NCBI RefSeq assembly: GCF_029784155.1
Contig: NC_073693.1
Coordinates: forward strand, 352,985,117 to 353,049,116
Reading direction: 5' to 3'
Origin: Uranotaenia lowii
Taxonomy: Eukaryota; Arthropoda; Insecta; Diptera; Culicidae
Length of the DNA stretch: 64,000 nucleotides
Below are positions 22,222 to 34,196 of this stretch, piece by piece; within the stretch, counting starts at the first letter, position 1, and the number at the start of each line of letters is the position of its first letter. The notes under the pieces are model-generated. The model made no database searches. It was not told the origin of the DNA and was given only the letters and a program-made list of their open reading frames with translations. The translations under genes and the position numbers were made by a program.

Positions 22222-23340
22222 AAAGGAAAGAGAGAAAGAGATATGGATCATTCAGTAAACGAGTTTAGGCACGAAAGATCGATGTTGAAATTGATGTGGT
22301 TAAAATGTGCAAAACTTTATTAAGTATTGTGAAAATATGTAACAAGTACATTCCACTTAGCTTCCATCATCACATCGCATCAAAAAAGAAAAAAAATCAC
22401 GTAAATTGCACGTGATATTCACCAAACAAAAATCCCTATTAGGGGAGCGTTTACTCATTTTATTCGTACAAGTTACGGGTAAATCAATTGGATAAAAATT
22501 ATGTAGTTTCCACGTAGCATCTATGTGTAGATTATTTTGGGTGTACTGATTCCATATGAGTCGTTCAAGAATAATATGAACTTTATAAATGCCATATTTT
22601 CAAAATGATGGTAAACGGCATCAAAAGCTCAGTTTACGTGAAAAATCCCGTGATAAAATGAGAGAGAAAAAAAGTTTGTTAAATTTTATTCAAAAAATGA
22701 TTTAAATTTAATTAATATGTAATGCAAAATAGAAGGTTCGAGAATAAGTGTGTATTCGAGTAGAAATTTGCTCGAAAAGCATTTAAAGTGCTCGAACCAA
22801 TCGAAACATTGGGTGGTATGAAAAAAGCTTAGTAATTGCTTTTGCTAAACTGAATCGAGCAGTCGAGCAGTCGCTTAAAGCAATTGCTTCGGTTGTTATG
22901 AATAAAGTTTTTTTGACAGCTATTTTCTCAGTCAGGAGCTTTTACTTTTAGAACAAGCTAGTTTGATATGAATAAAGCTCAAATCTGAAGCAATTGCTCG
23001 ATAAATCTCATAGCAATTGCTTTCCCGCATGAGCCAATACTGTACGCTGAATCTTCCGTATCATTCTATTCTGATTACATTAATAGTAACGTTCGATATT
23101 GCATCTTGGCTAAATGTGCCTTTGCTTGAACGGATAAAATATTATTCCCGAAAGATACGATGAATATTCTTAGGAACAAAAAGATTAATTTTGCAACGCA
23201 ATCAAATGATAGAGAACTACTTAAGAAAGATACAATTAATGGTCTTCAGAATTAATTGAGTATTTTAGCAACACGCACACACTTCTTCGCTGTCACATCA
23301 ACACGCGTTGTCGAACTGTGTAAAAAAAGTTTCTCCCGGA
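22222..23340. repeat. AT-rich spacer with GCAATTGC palindrome cluster
   Basis: No gene is seen. Between about 22820 and 23030 the palindrome AGCAATTGCT or close variants occur at least four times, together with TCGAGCAGTCGAGCAGTCG and repeated ATGAATAAAG words. This is a probable small MITE whose ends I could not fix. AATCAATTGGATAA at 22482-22495 repeats the bases just before the Gypsy 5' LTR (18131-18144). Confidence 0.4.
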
Positions 23341-23361
23341 TCAGGTCGGGCAAATTTTATA

Positions 23362-23658
23362 ATGACTCGTCCAGTTACGAAACTGGAACCGGAAGACGAA
23401 GGCTTCGAAGAAGGATATATGAGGGTAAGTAAAATACGTTTTTGTATTCATTGTGGAAAACTGAAATTGTTTTTTTATTCTCAGACACAGGCTGGAGGAA
23501 AAATCCGAAGAAACTTTTTCTTCCGGAGGCAGAACCAATGCAAGGAAAAGCATCACTACCCGCCGACCGGTTTGGCAGTGATGCAGCAGCAGGCTGCAGT
23601 TCGTAAGTGCTGCAGCGATGGAACATCCGGAAGCTGTTCCTGCAAACATCCGCGGAAG
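23362..23658 (+). CDS. Candidate two-exon (or longer) host gene fragment
   Basis: Exon 1 (23362-23424) is 21 codons from ATG (MTRPVTKLEPEDEGFEEGYM). Donor AGG/GTAAGT at 23424/23425 and acceptor TTTTTATTCTCAG at 23484 define a 60-nt intron, the usual size for Diptera. Exon 2 (23485-23658) keeps phase 0 for 58 codons and is rich in basic residues and cysteines (KIRRNFFFRRQNQCKEKHH; RKCCSDGTSGSCSCKHPRK). It ends at a donor-like AAG/GTTTGT. The intron is itself free of stops in frame, so a continuous frame also exists. A third exon might start near 24591 but is poorly supported. I do not recognise the protein. Confidence 0.35.
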
Positions 23659-24928
23659 GTTTGTTTATTTTTTAAATTAATCATTTTAGAGGAATAATAA
23701 ACTATAGGTATGTGAAATAAAATGAATAAGAGTACATTAAACGTTTTTTTTTATTTTTTGCGGAAATCCAATTGCAATTTATAAAATTAACAAATCCCCA
23801 AATTGGGTTTGAATCTTTTCATTATTGGGTGACGATATGCTCTATCGTTACCTTTTTATGAGAGGATCATTAGATAAAGATAACACGAATGATCAAACCG
23901 TTTTAGAACGAGTAGAAAAAAGCAAAAAAAATGAATGGTTACTCTACTTAACGACCCGTTCGCTGTATCGTAAAGTGCGTCCAAACGATTCCATTTCATG
24001 GAAAAAAGACTACCTTAATCGTACATCAATAATCCAAAACTATAAAGCTAATCTTTCGTGTGTCTTAGGAGGAAGATAATGGAAATCGTTATTATATAAT
24101 ACTGTTCTATGCGGGTTATTTTCTAAGCATGCTCGGTAGCAGACTTTTCCAATGAAAAATTCTTTAATAACGTCATGAACTTATCAAATTAGCAATATTT
24201 CACTTCAAAACAATTCAAAAAGGTATTTTCAACATGTATAAAGAAAAGTCGAAGTGATAACCCAACTTTTTTCATATTCCTGTCGTTGTATAAAATCATT
24301 CGTCTAAGATGACAATAAACAAATCAATTACACGCAGAAAAAGAATGGGGTATAGTTTCAACAAAACGTTTTGTTATTTTATTTTGTATTTTAAAAGCAG
24401 ATTTTTGAACAGCTTTCACAAAAATTTGGAATATAAATAATCGAAGAATTTTGTTATTTTTACACACTCATTTTTTATTACATGCATTAAAATTTTGGTT
24501 TAGTTTGAAACCAATATTGGTTTTATGCGATGAACATGTAACTAAAAAACGATCAGTCGAAAAAAGAAAAAAAAATTAATGAGTTTTCAGCATCGTCCGA
24601 ACAACAACAGTCACAAGAGGTCACCGTCACAGTAACACTGCTGCCCGTACAGTGCTTTAAGGCCGGAATAGGATGGACATAAGCCCGGGTCCTCAGTGCC
24701 TCGTTCTAATGAACAAATTAGACACAGTGCAGGTGCCACCCATCCGGAAGACTGTAAGGACCCAAAAAAGAACATCAAGGGCCGGTAGGGCATCATTCCG
24801 GCCAAGACGAAGCTTGCCATCGTGCCTACTCCAGTCATGCAACACTGTTATGCAGCAGTCGGAGATGGTCGACTACTACAGCATCCGGAAGCAGAAAGTG
24901 ATTAAAAGTGCGAGTTGGGCCCTTTATC
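23659..24928. other. Mostly AT-rich; short GC-rich block before the gap
   Basis: 23700-24590 shows nothing coding. From about 24595 the sequence becomes GC-rich and unique, with open stretches in more than one + frame (for example KTVRTQKRTSRAGRASF near 24745-24795). It could hold a further exon of the candidate gene at 23362, but no splice site or frame is decisive, and the gap cuts it off. Confidence 0.25.
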
Positions 24929-25428
24929 NNNNNNNNNNNNNNNNNNNNNNNNNNNNNNNNNNNNNNNNNNNNNNNNNNNNNNNNNNNNNNNNNNNNNNNN
25001 NNNNNNNNNNNNNNNNNNNNNNNNNNNNNNNNNNNNNNNNNNNNNNNNNNNNNNNNNNNNNNNNNNNNNNNNNNNNNNNNNNNNNNNNNNNNNNNNNNNN
25101 NNNNNNNNNNNNNNNNNNNNNNNNNNNNNNNNNNNNNNNNNNNNNNNNNNNNNNNNNNNNNNNNNNNNNNNNNNNNNNNNNNNNNNNNNNNNNNNNNNNN
25201 NNNNNNNNNNNNNNNNNNNNNNNNNNNNNNNNNNNNNNNNNNNNNNNNNNNNNNNNNNNNNNNNNNNNNNNNNNNNNNNNNNNNNNNNNNNNNNNNNNNN
25301 NNNNNNNNNNNNNNNNNNNNNNNNNNNNNNNNNNNNNNNNNNNNNNNNNNNNNNNNNNNNNNNNNNNNNNNNNNNNNNNNNNNNNNNNNNNNNNNNNNNN
25401 NNNNNNNNNNNNNNNNNNNNNNNNNNNN
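24929..25428. other. Assembly gap (500 N)
   Basis: Exactly 500 undetermined bases, joining a GC-rich block on the left to an AT-rich repeat on the right. Confidence 0.99.
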
Positions 25429-25429
25429 T

Positions 25430-25719
25430 AAAAAAAAAAATTTGTTTTCATCAAAACACATCGATAGATTTTGAACCGTATTTTAGGCTTCCAAAAAACA
25501 TCTCATGATTATTTTTATAAAACTTGCTCAAAAAATTTCGTTTTGGAGGAGTTTGTTGTTTTTTTTTTGTTTAATTTGTCAAATAAAGTGAATAAATCCT
25601 GGCAAAATCCGGGCATTTTTCAATGAAATCCAGGCAACCGGGCCGGGCCGGACTGTTCTTTATTTTAGTATTGTATATCCGGGCAAACCCGGATAAAACC
25701 GGGCAATCTGGCAACCTTA
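25430..25719 (-). repeat. GGTTGCCAGA-ended dispersed repeat, copy B
   Basis: The right edge is GGGCAATCTGGCAACCTTA, preceded by CCGGGCAAACCCGGATAAAA and GGGCCGGGCCGG. In reverse orientation this matches copy C at 61578 word by word, including the distal ATGATTATTTTTATAAAAC. The left part may be truncated by the gap. Confidence 0.6.
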
Positions 25720-25956
25720 ACCATCACCAAATCAGAAATCAGCAAGAAGTAGTTCAGATCGTCGATTTTTAAACTTGTTAGTTAAAACTTTCTCTACACT
25801 ACATGATGGCGTGTCTGTGTGGCGTTTTAATTAGATACGTTTTTCTATTTCGTCTTGGGCGTGTAGTCAACCCTTCCAATAGAATGAAACGGAAACCAAA
25901 GATGTGTATATAATTTTAAGAGTGTAAGCTGTCAAACAAAAACACATGGAAAAACC

Positions 25957-26717
25957 CACACTGAACCCAAATTCACTCTTAAAATACACATGATTTTTCA
26001 CTTAAAAACAAGGATCCAGTGATTTTCTTCCATTCAAGTGCGACATATACATTTCACTTGGCAGTCACTTAAATTTCAAGTGAATTCATCCACATTCACT
26101 TCAGTCGTCACTTGAATTTGAAGTGAGAAAAAATATTCACTTCCCCATCACTTGAATTTCAAGTGAATGTCGGGTTGTAATTGTATTTATTTTCAGAGTT
26201 CAAAATGGCAAATTCTAAAGAGCAGCGTTTAAAGCTTATGCTGGATTTGGATTTTCCCAATTCTTTACTAGGCGATTTTGGCGGTAGTTTGTGTTAAACG
26301 TGATGTAAGAAAAAGTTATTTAAAGGTTTTAGCATGTTTCAGCTTGTGGGTTGGACTGGACAGATTTTCTGGTTTGCAGCAGGGAAGATTTAGAAGTCGC
26401 ACTTTCCGCAGTAACCGATCTGCCTTGGGATTACGGTGGAATTTTCCAATCAATATTTATGGCGAAAGCGTAATGAAGTATTTGAAATCGAAGTGGTGTT
26501 CCATAAATGATCTTTTATTTTAAAACGCGAGACATAATTAACTTGAAACTTATTTATAAATTCAGATAAATTTCACTCGAACGTCATAGTGTAATTCACT
26601 TGACCGGTCACTTAAGTGAATTCACTTGACCCATCACTTAAAATTCTAATTAAATTACGTATGGCGGGAATTTACTACAGATGTCACTTACTTTTTAAGT
26701 GAAAATTATTTTGCGTG
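25957..26717. mobile_element. MITE-like element with AAGTGAATTTCACTT palindromes and exon-like core
   Basis: Inverted ends resemble each other: CACACTGAACCCAAATTCACT at the left and the inverse of CACGCAAAATAATTTTCACTT at the right. Both flanks carry many CACTTGAATTTCAAGTGAA-type palindromes (about 26020-26175 and 26575-26705). The unpalindromic core (26195-26525) looks like host or transposase exons. TTTATTTTCAG precedes an ATG (26204) giving MANSKEQRLKLMLDLDFPNS, which runs into a GTAGTT donor; further CAG acceptors follow. A target duplication is not clear, so the superfamily is open. Confidence 0.45.
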
Positions 26718-26719
26718 CA

Positions 26720-29466
26720 GGGCTGGAAAACAGAATAAAAAGCGCTCAAATGTCAAACTGGTCTGATTAAATCACCAACCAGTGAGTAGTTAACAAATTT
26801 TGTTTCATTAGAATGATCATTGTTAAAACTTTTTTTAAGTCTTTGAGAGAGTTTTGCATTGAACAGGTTTACAAATTTCACCAAATTGATCATGCCTTAT
26901 CTATAGAACAATAGTTTTCTTGATGCTGTTTGGTTCAGGCACGAGTTTTTATCTTAAACGATTACAACTCTTTTCAAAAAGTGGCAAAAAGTAAAAAAAA
27001 TGCTGCAGCGAATTTCTATTTGCCTGACCGTCCAAAAATTCAATAGAAATCGTATTTTTAAATAGGTTAATGTCTGAAATTTTTTACCTCGGGTAACTTT
27101 AAATCCCATCGATAGAACTTTTCAAAAACTTCAGACTTGGAAACTTTATATTTCAACTATCACTTTGCAAAATTTGAATAACAAGTGTAACGTTGTTTAT
27201 GAGATATTGAAGTTTGAATTGTAAAAGTCCAAAAAAAGTCCGTTTTCGTGGAATTTCTGTATCTTAGGCCACACAAACTTCAGATACCTCAAATTTTGTG
27301 ATATAATAGTGTTATAGTGGGTCTATCTTAGGCAGAAAACTTTATCAAAAAATATCATCAAAGTAGAAAGAAATGTCAGTTCAAAATCGGAGTGTCAGTG
27401 TGCGTGCGTTCAATTTCTATACAATTATGAACGGTACTGTATATTGGTTTTATTACTATATTTGAACAAATATTATTATAACGCGAAACTTATCGACATC
27501 TGAGTCATGAGTGGTTAAGTTGAATTGAACCAGATTAATTTTCTATCTTTTGAAAATATCTATCTAGGGTAACCAGAAGTTGAGAGTCGCCACATGTCAT
27601 AGTTTTGCAAAAATTGAATTTAAATCTAGTCGAATTGTATTTTTTTCCGATCGTCATTACTTCATCGGTTTTTTTTTTGTTTGCACTCGAGTGTTATTAG
27701 CGAATATTGTTTAGGTCGAGAAGAAGCCTACATGCTAATAAATAATGATTTTGAGTAGAGGGCATATTTTGAAGTACACATTTGTTCGTACCTTTTTATA
27801 GAAGAACTACACTTTCTAGGGCAGTTATGACAATCAAAATACGTTCGGTGCTTAGTTCTGCGGCGTATTTTTCCAAAAAAAGAAAACTGGAACACATGGC
27901 TAAATTACTGGTGTGCATGGCGTTAGCTATAACACGTGCACATCTTGACCTGGTACCTACTAAACAGCTACGACGCGGCAAGGTAGCTAATTAAGTTGTA
28001 AACAAACCTTGACGGTAGCGTTGTCGCCGAACTAGTTTTCAGTTTCCAATAACTGGGGTGCAATGTGCGCATCAAGCGTATCTTATTTAGCGGGAGTGCG
28101 CGCGAACTGCTCGAAGATAGCGCCGCCCGTAAACTTTGTTTGTGCTTCATGTCCCAAGGCTTCAACAAAGTAGAGATGCGATAGGGAACGACACATTGAG
28201 GCTTTCGGACTAGACAAAACCACCACCATTTGGCCGGTGATAAAGACACGAATGGTATTTAAAGTCGGCAGAAACACACATTTCATCCCATTTAGGGTAC
28301 AGGAACCTGGTTATTAATATAAAAACTCGGGAAAAAAATAATGGAATGATGGCCGAAAAATTAACAAAAAATTTGTTTTCTTGAAGATAATTAAAAATTT
28401 GCCAAAATTAAATTTCAAAAAGTTTTACTGTAGTCCAACATATCAAGCCATTCGCCCGCTATCGACAACTGTACCCTATACAGCAGAAACTTGCATAAAT
28501 AATGTGAGTAATAATGGCGTAGGAAAGTCCCCCAGACTTGCCTCCATTCCCATATGGACGGGAGAGGGATGGTCGTTTCGTTTGCACCTCAAGACGAAAG
28601 CACACTTCAAACAACATCCGACGAGGAATCACATTTGCACCATTAACAACACTGGTTTGCTTTTGCTGCATTTGGAGCATGACCGTGACCTACAATTCGA
28701 CTGAACTTTGGCGAAAGTTAATGCAATAATGCTGCTGCAGCAGTGCCAACGCCAGTCGGAAAACGATTCTTCGGTGATTTTGGATCGATTCCATCTGGGA
28801 ATTGGAAATTGATAAGGTTGCTGCCGACGGTTTTGAACATTTTTTGCTGAAGTACCTATCGTAATTCGTGTTCGAAAATTACTAACTTCTTTTAATATTT
28901 TTGGTTATAACTAGGGGAGATAAGGGCATAATGGCCACCTTAAGGAGGATGTTTCCCGATCAGGAAAGCGTATCAAAATAATAACTCAAACATATCTCAA
29001 CGACACTGATACAGTTATAACCAAATAGGGTAAAGGTTTCGATTTTAAGTTTCTTCAATCTGGATTATATTTTATTTTGATTGATAGACTTGGATGGGAC
29101 TCAGCTCATTTTTAATGATAAAGATTTTTTTTCCAGATTGTCCTACAATATTATGATCATATCTTATTTTGATATGCACACAACTTTTTATGAAACACGG
29201 ACATCGATGTGAACGGTCCAAACCAAACTTCAATGAGTTTCGCCCAACATATTCATGAAATAGAAACTTTACTTGGGAAACAAAAAATGGATGAACGTAC
29301 TTTTATAAAATAATGCGAATTTTGACATTCCTCTAGAAATAATTCTTGAAGCATTCCCCAAGTAACCATAAGCACTAAAACATAGCCCTTAAGCAGCACG
29401 ATATATCAAACTATGCTTTTTCAATGAGGTAAAATCTTGTTAAAAGAATATCAAAAACTGATATAA
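26720..29466. other. No assignable gene
   Basis: AT-rich to about 27780. Then comes a moderately GC-rich unique zone (27780-28800) with several 60-107-codon frames on both strands and no recognisable domain or coherent splice structure. A minus-strand frame near 28083-28286 contains LGHEAQTKFTGGAIFEQF and looks protein-like, but I cannot assign it. 28900-29466 is AT-rich. Confidence 0.25.
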
Positions 29467-29471
29467 ATAAG

Positions 29472-29702
29472 TGTTGGGTTGGCATCCTAATAATCATCAT
29501 CATCATCGAAGAATCATCGGGCAGCTGACTGTCGACTGACAGAGACGTCAACCACCCAGCGAGCTTTGTCATTCTTTAGACGGTTGTACCAACGTCTACA
29601 AGCGAGCCGGCTACGCGCGTATTTTAACTCGTCTTTATAAATTTAAGTAGATTTTAATAAACTAGTTTTTAGCCTCTCGGTCTTTTTACTCCTTAACGTA
29701 AC
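29472..29702 (+). repeat. 5' LTR of Gypsy copy 2
   Basis: A 231-bp LTR, TG...CA ended. It is similar to the copy 1 LTR but with indels (for example ATCATCATCATCATCG in place of ACCATCATCGTCATCG). It is followed by the same AAGTGGCGACGACTCGG leader. Confidence 0.88.
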
Positions 29703-29810
29703 AAAGTGGCGACGACTCGGTAATTGCATCGCGACGTACCGGAAAACGCGATAAAAACCCGTTAAACACGAGTAGAAACTCACCTGGCTCACCGCGTGTA
29801 GCCAAACAAA

Positions 29811-30567
29811 ATGGCGAAGGCTCCATTGCAGCAAATTCCGGAGTTGGGGTTTAAGGAAACTATCCTTGAAACCCTGAGTGGTCAGCAACAACTTATGGCC
29901 AAGATGTCCGAGCAGATTGCGGCCGCGTTGAGCGGAAATTGCCAAACATCCCGTGGCAGCGAATTCGTGCTAGATTCCCTGGCGAGTAATATCACCGAGT
30001 TTGCATACGACCCGGACAACGGATGTTCGTTCGAGGCCTGGTTCGGAATATATGCGGATCTGTTCGAGAAGGATGCAGCTACTCAGGAAGCTGAATCCCG
30101 CAGCACACGAAAGGTATACCTCTTTCATTCTACCGAAGCTCTCTAAAGAGTTCACGTTCGAGGAGACTGTGTCCAAATTAACATCCATATTTGGCACACC
30201 TGTTTCTACATTCAATCGCCGGTATCAGTGTCTCCAAACTCAAAAGGATGACACTGAGGATTTAATAATCTACTCCTGTAAAGTTAACCGAGCTTGCGTT
30301 GACTTCAAGCTACAGGATTTGAAAGAGGACCAATTCAAGTGCCTGATATTCGTGTGCGGTCTCAGGTCGTCAAAGGATTCAGACATTTGCATGCGTTTGT
30401 TGTCCAAAATGAACGAAACGAATGAGATGTCGCTGGAGAAGATCGTTGAGGAGTGTAAAAGCCTGATCAATCTGAAAAAAGACACGGATTTGATCGGCGA
30501 CCAAGCTTTCTCAACAAACACCGTAGCATCAAACGCAGTCCGTTCCAAATCACCGCATTGTCAGTGA
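29811..30567 (+). pseudogene. gag: gag capsid region (Gypsy copy 2), frameshifted
   Basis: The start MAKAPLQQIPELGF matches copy 1. A small deletion near 30080 shifts the frame, so the capsid continues in another frame (RKLNPAAHERYTSFILPKL) to a TGA at 30565. This copy extends past the copy 1 deletion point and shows the C-terminal capsid part (MNETNEMSLEKIVEECKSL). At least one frameshift and one nonsense codon make it non-functional. Confidence 0.8.
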
Positions 30568-30603
30568 AAGAAAAATAAGAACGGGAGCAAACCCAAGGAG
30601 GAC

Positions 30604-31205
30604 ATGCCTAAAACTCCATGCTGGTGCTGTGGCAGTATGCACTTTTCCAGCCAGTGCACTTTCCGCGACCATAAATGTCGAGATTGCGGGAAAATAGGCC
30701 ATGAGGAAGGCTACTGTGCCTGTGGGTCCAAGCAGCGCAAGAGATTCCACGGCAAGCACCCGAAAAAACAGCATTTTACCAACAATGTTATTGTCGGTAA
30801 TATCAAAGGCAGCCGGCGTTATGTGGAAACTAGTATCAACGGTGTTCCAATAAACCTCCAACTGGATTCGGGTTCTGACATCACAATCATATCCAGGGAG
30901 AACTGGATCAAGATCGGGTCCCCGTCTACTCATCCTCCGGATTGCAACGTCCGGACAGCCTCCGGTGGCCAACTTGAAATCGATGCCATGTTTCAAGCAA
31001 CCATTACCATCAGTGGCAACCAGAGAAAAGGTAACTGTTACATTTGTAGTTCTAACTTGTCTTTGAATCTTTTAGGCTCAGACCTAATGGATAAGTTTGG
31101 GCTATGGGACGTTCCATTTTCGTCATTCTGCAAGCTGGTCGGTCAGGCGGCCAATACCGAACAAATCGACGGGCTGAAGTCCAAGTTTCCGAATGTTTTC
31201 ATTGA
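30604..31205 (+). pseudogene. pol: Nucleocapsid zinc knuckle and aspartic protease (Gypsy copy 2)
   Basis: The frame shows two Cys/His clusters (CWCCGSMHFSSQC and CRDCGKIGHEEGYC, the second a CX2CX4HX4C-type knuckle) that bind element RNA. An aspartic protease follows, with the active-site motif LQLDSGSDITII (DSG) and a LNLLGSDLMDKFG flap/C-terminal block. This is exactly the region deleted from copy 1. The frame runs into the RT deletion near 31204. Confidence 0.85.
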
Positions 31206-33649
31206 CAGCACATCTACAATCGCATGGCTGGCTGTACCATGTTCAGCCACATCGACCTCTCCGACGCCTACTTACAAGTGCCGGTGGCTGAAGAAAGTAA
31301 GAAGCTTGTAACCATAAATACTCTTGGTCTGTATCAGTATAACCGGTTACCACCCGGAATCAAGAGCGGCCCTGGGGCATTTCAACAAATTATCGACGCC
31401 ATGTTAAGCGGAATACCCTGCACCACTCCATTCATCGACGATATCCTCGTTGGTGGTCGTTCTCCCGAGGAACACAAACGGAACCTGCATTTGACACTTC
31501 AGCGCATGGAAGAATATGGTTTCACCGTAAAAATTCAAAAGTGTCGATTTTTCATGCGCCAAGTGAAGTATCTGGGTCAGCTACTGGACTCCCAAGGCAT
31601 CCGTCCAGATCCAGACAAGGTCAAGGCAATCGTCAATATGCCTCAACATCATGACGTTTCCAGCTTACGGTCTTATCTCGGGGTCGTGAATTACTACGGG
31701 AAGTACATCTGGGAAATGAGGAACCTTCGACAACCGCTGGATGCACTTCTGAAGGAAAATTCCACATTCCAGTGGACTCAAGCCTGCCAGCTTAGTTTCG
31801 ACCGTTTCAAGGAGATTTTGCAGTCCCCGCTCATGCTAACACACTACAATCCACGATTCCCTATCGGGGTGTCTGCGGATGCGTCAAATGTTGGCATAGG
31901 AGCACGCATCGCACATCGCTTCCCTGATGAATCGGAAAAGGCTGTCTACCATGCTTCCCGAAGCCTGACTCCGGCCGAGTCCAGGTACAGCCAAATTGAA
32001 AAGAAGCGCTAGGTCTTATTTTCGCCAATTTGTTTTGCAAACAGATCATAAGCCCCTGTTAGCGATTTTCGGCTCAAAGTGCGGCATTCCTCCATACGCC
32101 GCCAATCGCTTACAGAGATGGGATCTTACCATGCTTTTATACGAATTCAGCATTGAATATATTTCGACGGATCACTTTGGTCACGCTGACATCCTTTCTC
32201 ATCTGATTAACTCCCACATTAAACCTGATGAAGATTATGTCATTGCGTCAATCGAGATCGAAAAAGTGATCTGCAACATCGTTGGCCAATCCATCTCCCT
32301 GTTTCATACAAAATGATAGCATCGGAGACTAAGGAAGATGAAACACTACAGCAAGTGATGCGTTTTGTGCAACATGCCTGGCCAGATAAGAAATCATTCA
32401 CCGGCGCCTCCAACGTGCAACAGTTCTTCGCGCGTCGAGAGTTGCTGTTCGTCGCCAGAAAGTTTTGATGTATGGCGAGCGGATCGTAATCCCCCGAAAA
32501 CTGCAGAAGAAGGTTCTACAACAACTCCACAAGGGACATCCAGAAATAGACCGAACGCGCTCTCTGGCCAGGAATTACGTCTATTGGCCAAATATCGACG
32601 ACCAGATCGCAGAGCTGGTACGTTCCTGTTCAGCATGCTCTTCGGTTGCCAAAGTGGATACCAAAACCAAACTTCAATCCTGGCCGATCCCCGAGAAGGT
32701 TTGGCAAAGAGTCCACATAGATTTTGCAGGACCAATCAACGACACGTACTACCGGTTCTCTCTCCAGGTGGACTCTCTCTCCAAGTGGCCGGAAATTGTC
32801 CCAACGAAGCGCATCACCACTTCCGCCACCATCACCATTCTGCGCCAAATCTTCGCCCGTTTCGGAATGCCCGAAGTTCTCGTTTCCGACAACGGGACTC
32901 TACTGACCAGTGACCAGTTCGAACGATTCTGTGATGCCAACGGAATCTTGCATTTGAAAACCGCACCTTTTCATCCCCAAAGCAACGAGCAGGTGGAAAG
33001 ATTCGTCCACACATTCAAGAGAACAATTAAGAAAATTCAAGCGGGAGGAGAAGAACTGGATGCAGCCCTGGACACCTTCCTTAGTTGCTACAGATCGACA
33101 CCATGCCGGAGCGCACCTGAGGGGAAATCGCCAGCAGAAATTCTCCTTGGTAGACCGTTGCGCACTTCGCTCGAACTCCTGCGACCACCAAGCTGATTCT
33201 ACAAAGCAGTCAACTCCAAGCAAGTCACCGAAAAGCACGGTAATAACTGGCAATGGGTTGCTGGTGAGGTTGTGTCACGCATTGGCAACGTGATGTATAA
33301 CGTGTGGCTTCCGGAACGGCAAAAATTAATACGATCGCATAGCAACCAGATGCGTAAGCGGCACACCAACGAAATCACAAATCAAGCCGATTCATCGATT
33401 CCTTTGGACATTCTTCTCAACATTTGGGGTCTCAACCAAACAGATCCTAATGTCCCTGAAACTGAACAAGCCCACGTTGAATCTGAAAATGCGATCCGAA
33501 TCCAGCAAGAATTCCTGCGAGAGGTTCTGGCTCCTGAACAACCATCGTCAAGACATCCGGTAAGGGTACCGGAACCGGAGGAGTTGATTCGTCCATCATC
33601 TAGGCAGCGTCGGTTGCCGGTCCGTTTTAAACCCTACCGGGTTTACTAA
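31205..33649 (+). pseudogene. pol: pol RT/RNase H/integrase remnant (Gypsy copy 2)
   Basis: The first third of RT is missing. The rest is spread over four frames: RT core with LSDAYLQVPV and FIDDILVGG (31224-32012), RNase H (31996-32316) with a deletion of roughly 40-60 bp around its second catalytic block, integrase core with HIDFAGPIND and VSDNGTLLTSDQF (32465-33196), and its C-terminal region (33272-33649). A stop after LRPPS and a small deletion near 33225 separate the last two. Substitutions such as SNEQVERF for SNGQVERF also mark decay. Confidence 0.85.
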
Positions 33650-33659
33650 AAAGGGGAGG

Positions 33660-33830
33660 TGTTGGGTTGGCATCCTAACAATCATCATCATCATCGAAGC
33701 ATCATCGGGCAGCTGACTGTCGACTGACAGAGACGTCAACCACCCAGCGAGCTTTGTCATTCTTTAGACGGTTGTACCAACGTCTACAAGCGAGCCGGCT
33801 ACGCGCGTATTTTAACTCGTCTTTATAAAT
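33660..33830 (+). repeat. 3' LTR of Gypsy copy 2, left part
   Basis: Follows the polypurine tract AAAAAGGGGAGG (33648-33659), begins TGTTGGGTTGG and matches the 5' LTR until CGTCTTTATAAAT, where the LINE is inserted. The LTR continues at 39942-40020. Confidence 0.9.
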
Positions 33831-34196
33831 TTTATTTTTTTTTTATTTACAGGTAGTTTTATTAAGGCATTTAACTCATAAAGTTTTTTTTGTGCCGAGT
33901 ATTCACTTCACTTTTGTGTGGTGTTAGTAAGCGGGGGGCCGTAATCGTCGCGGCTACTCAACTGTTATTGATTTTTACTTGAGGAAAGGAAAGAGGATTG
34001 TGTAGGGTCGCTCTCGAGAACAGATTTCCGTCTTGGGTCGGTGGAGGCTTCCTGTAGCGTGGTTTCGTAAGCTACCGCAGGTATTGTCTTCCTGGCCAGC
34101 CTTCTTTCCGGTGTTATCGAACCGGTCGGACGAGAGGTTGTTCTAATGAATAGACGAAAAGAGCATTAGATAGAGTAAAGACAGAGTGGAAGAGGA

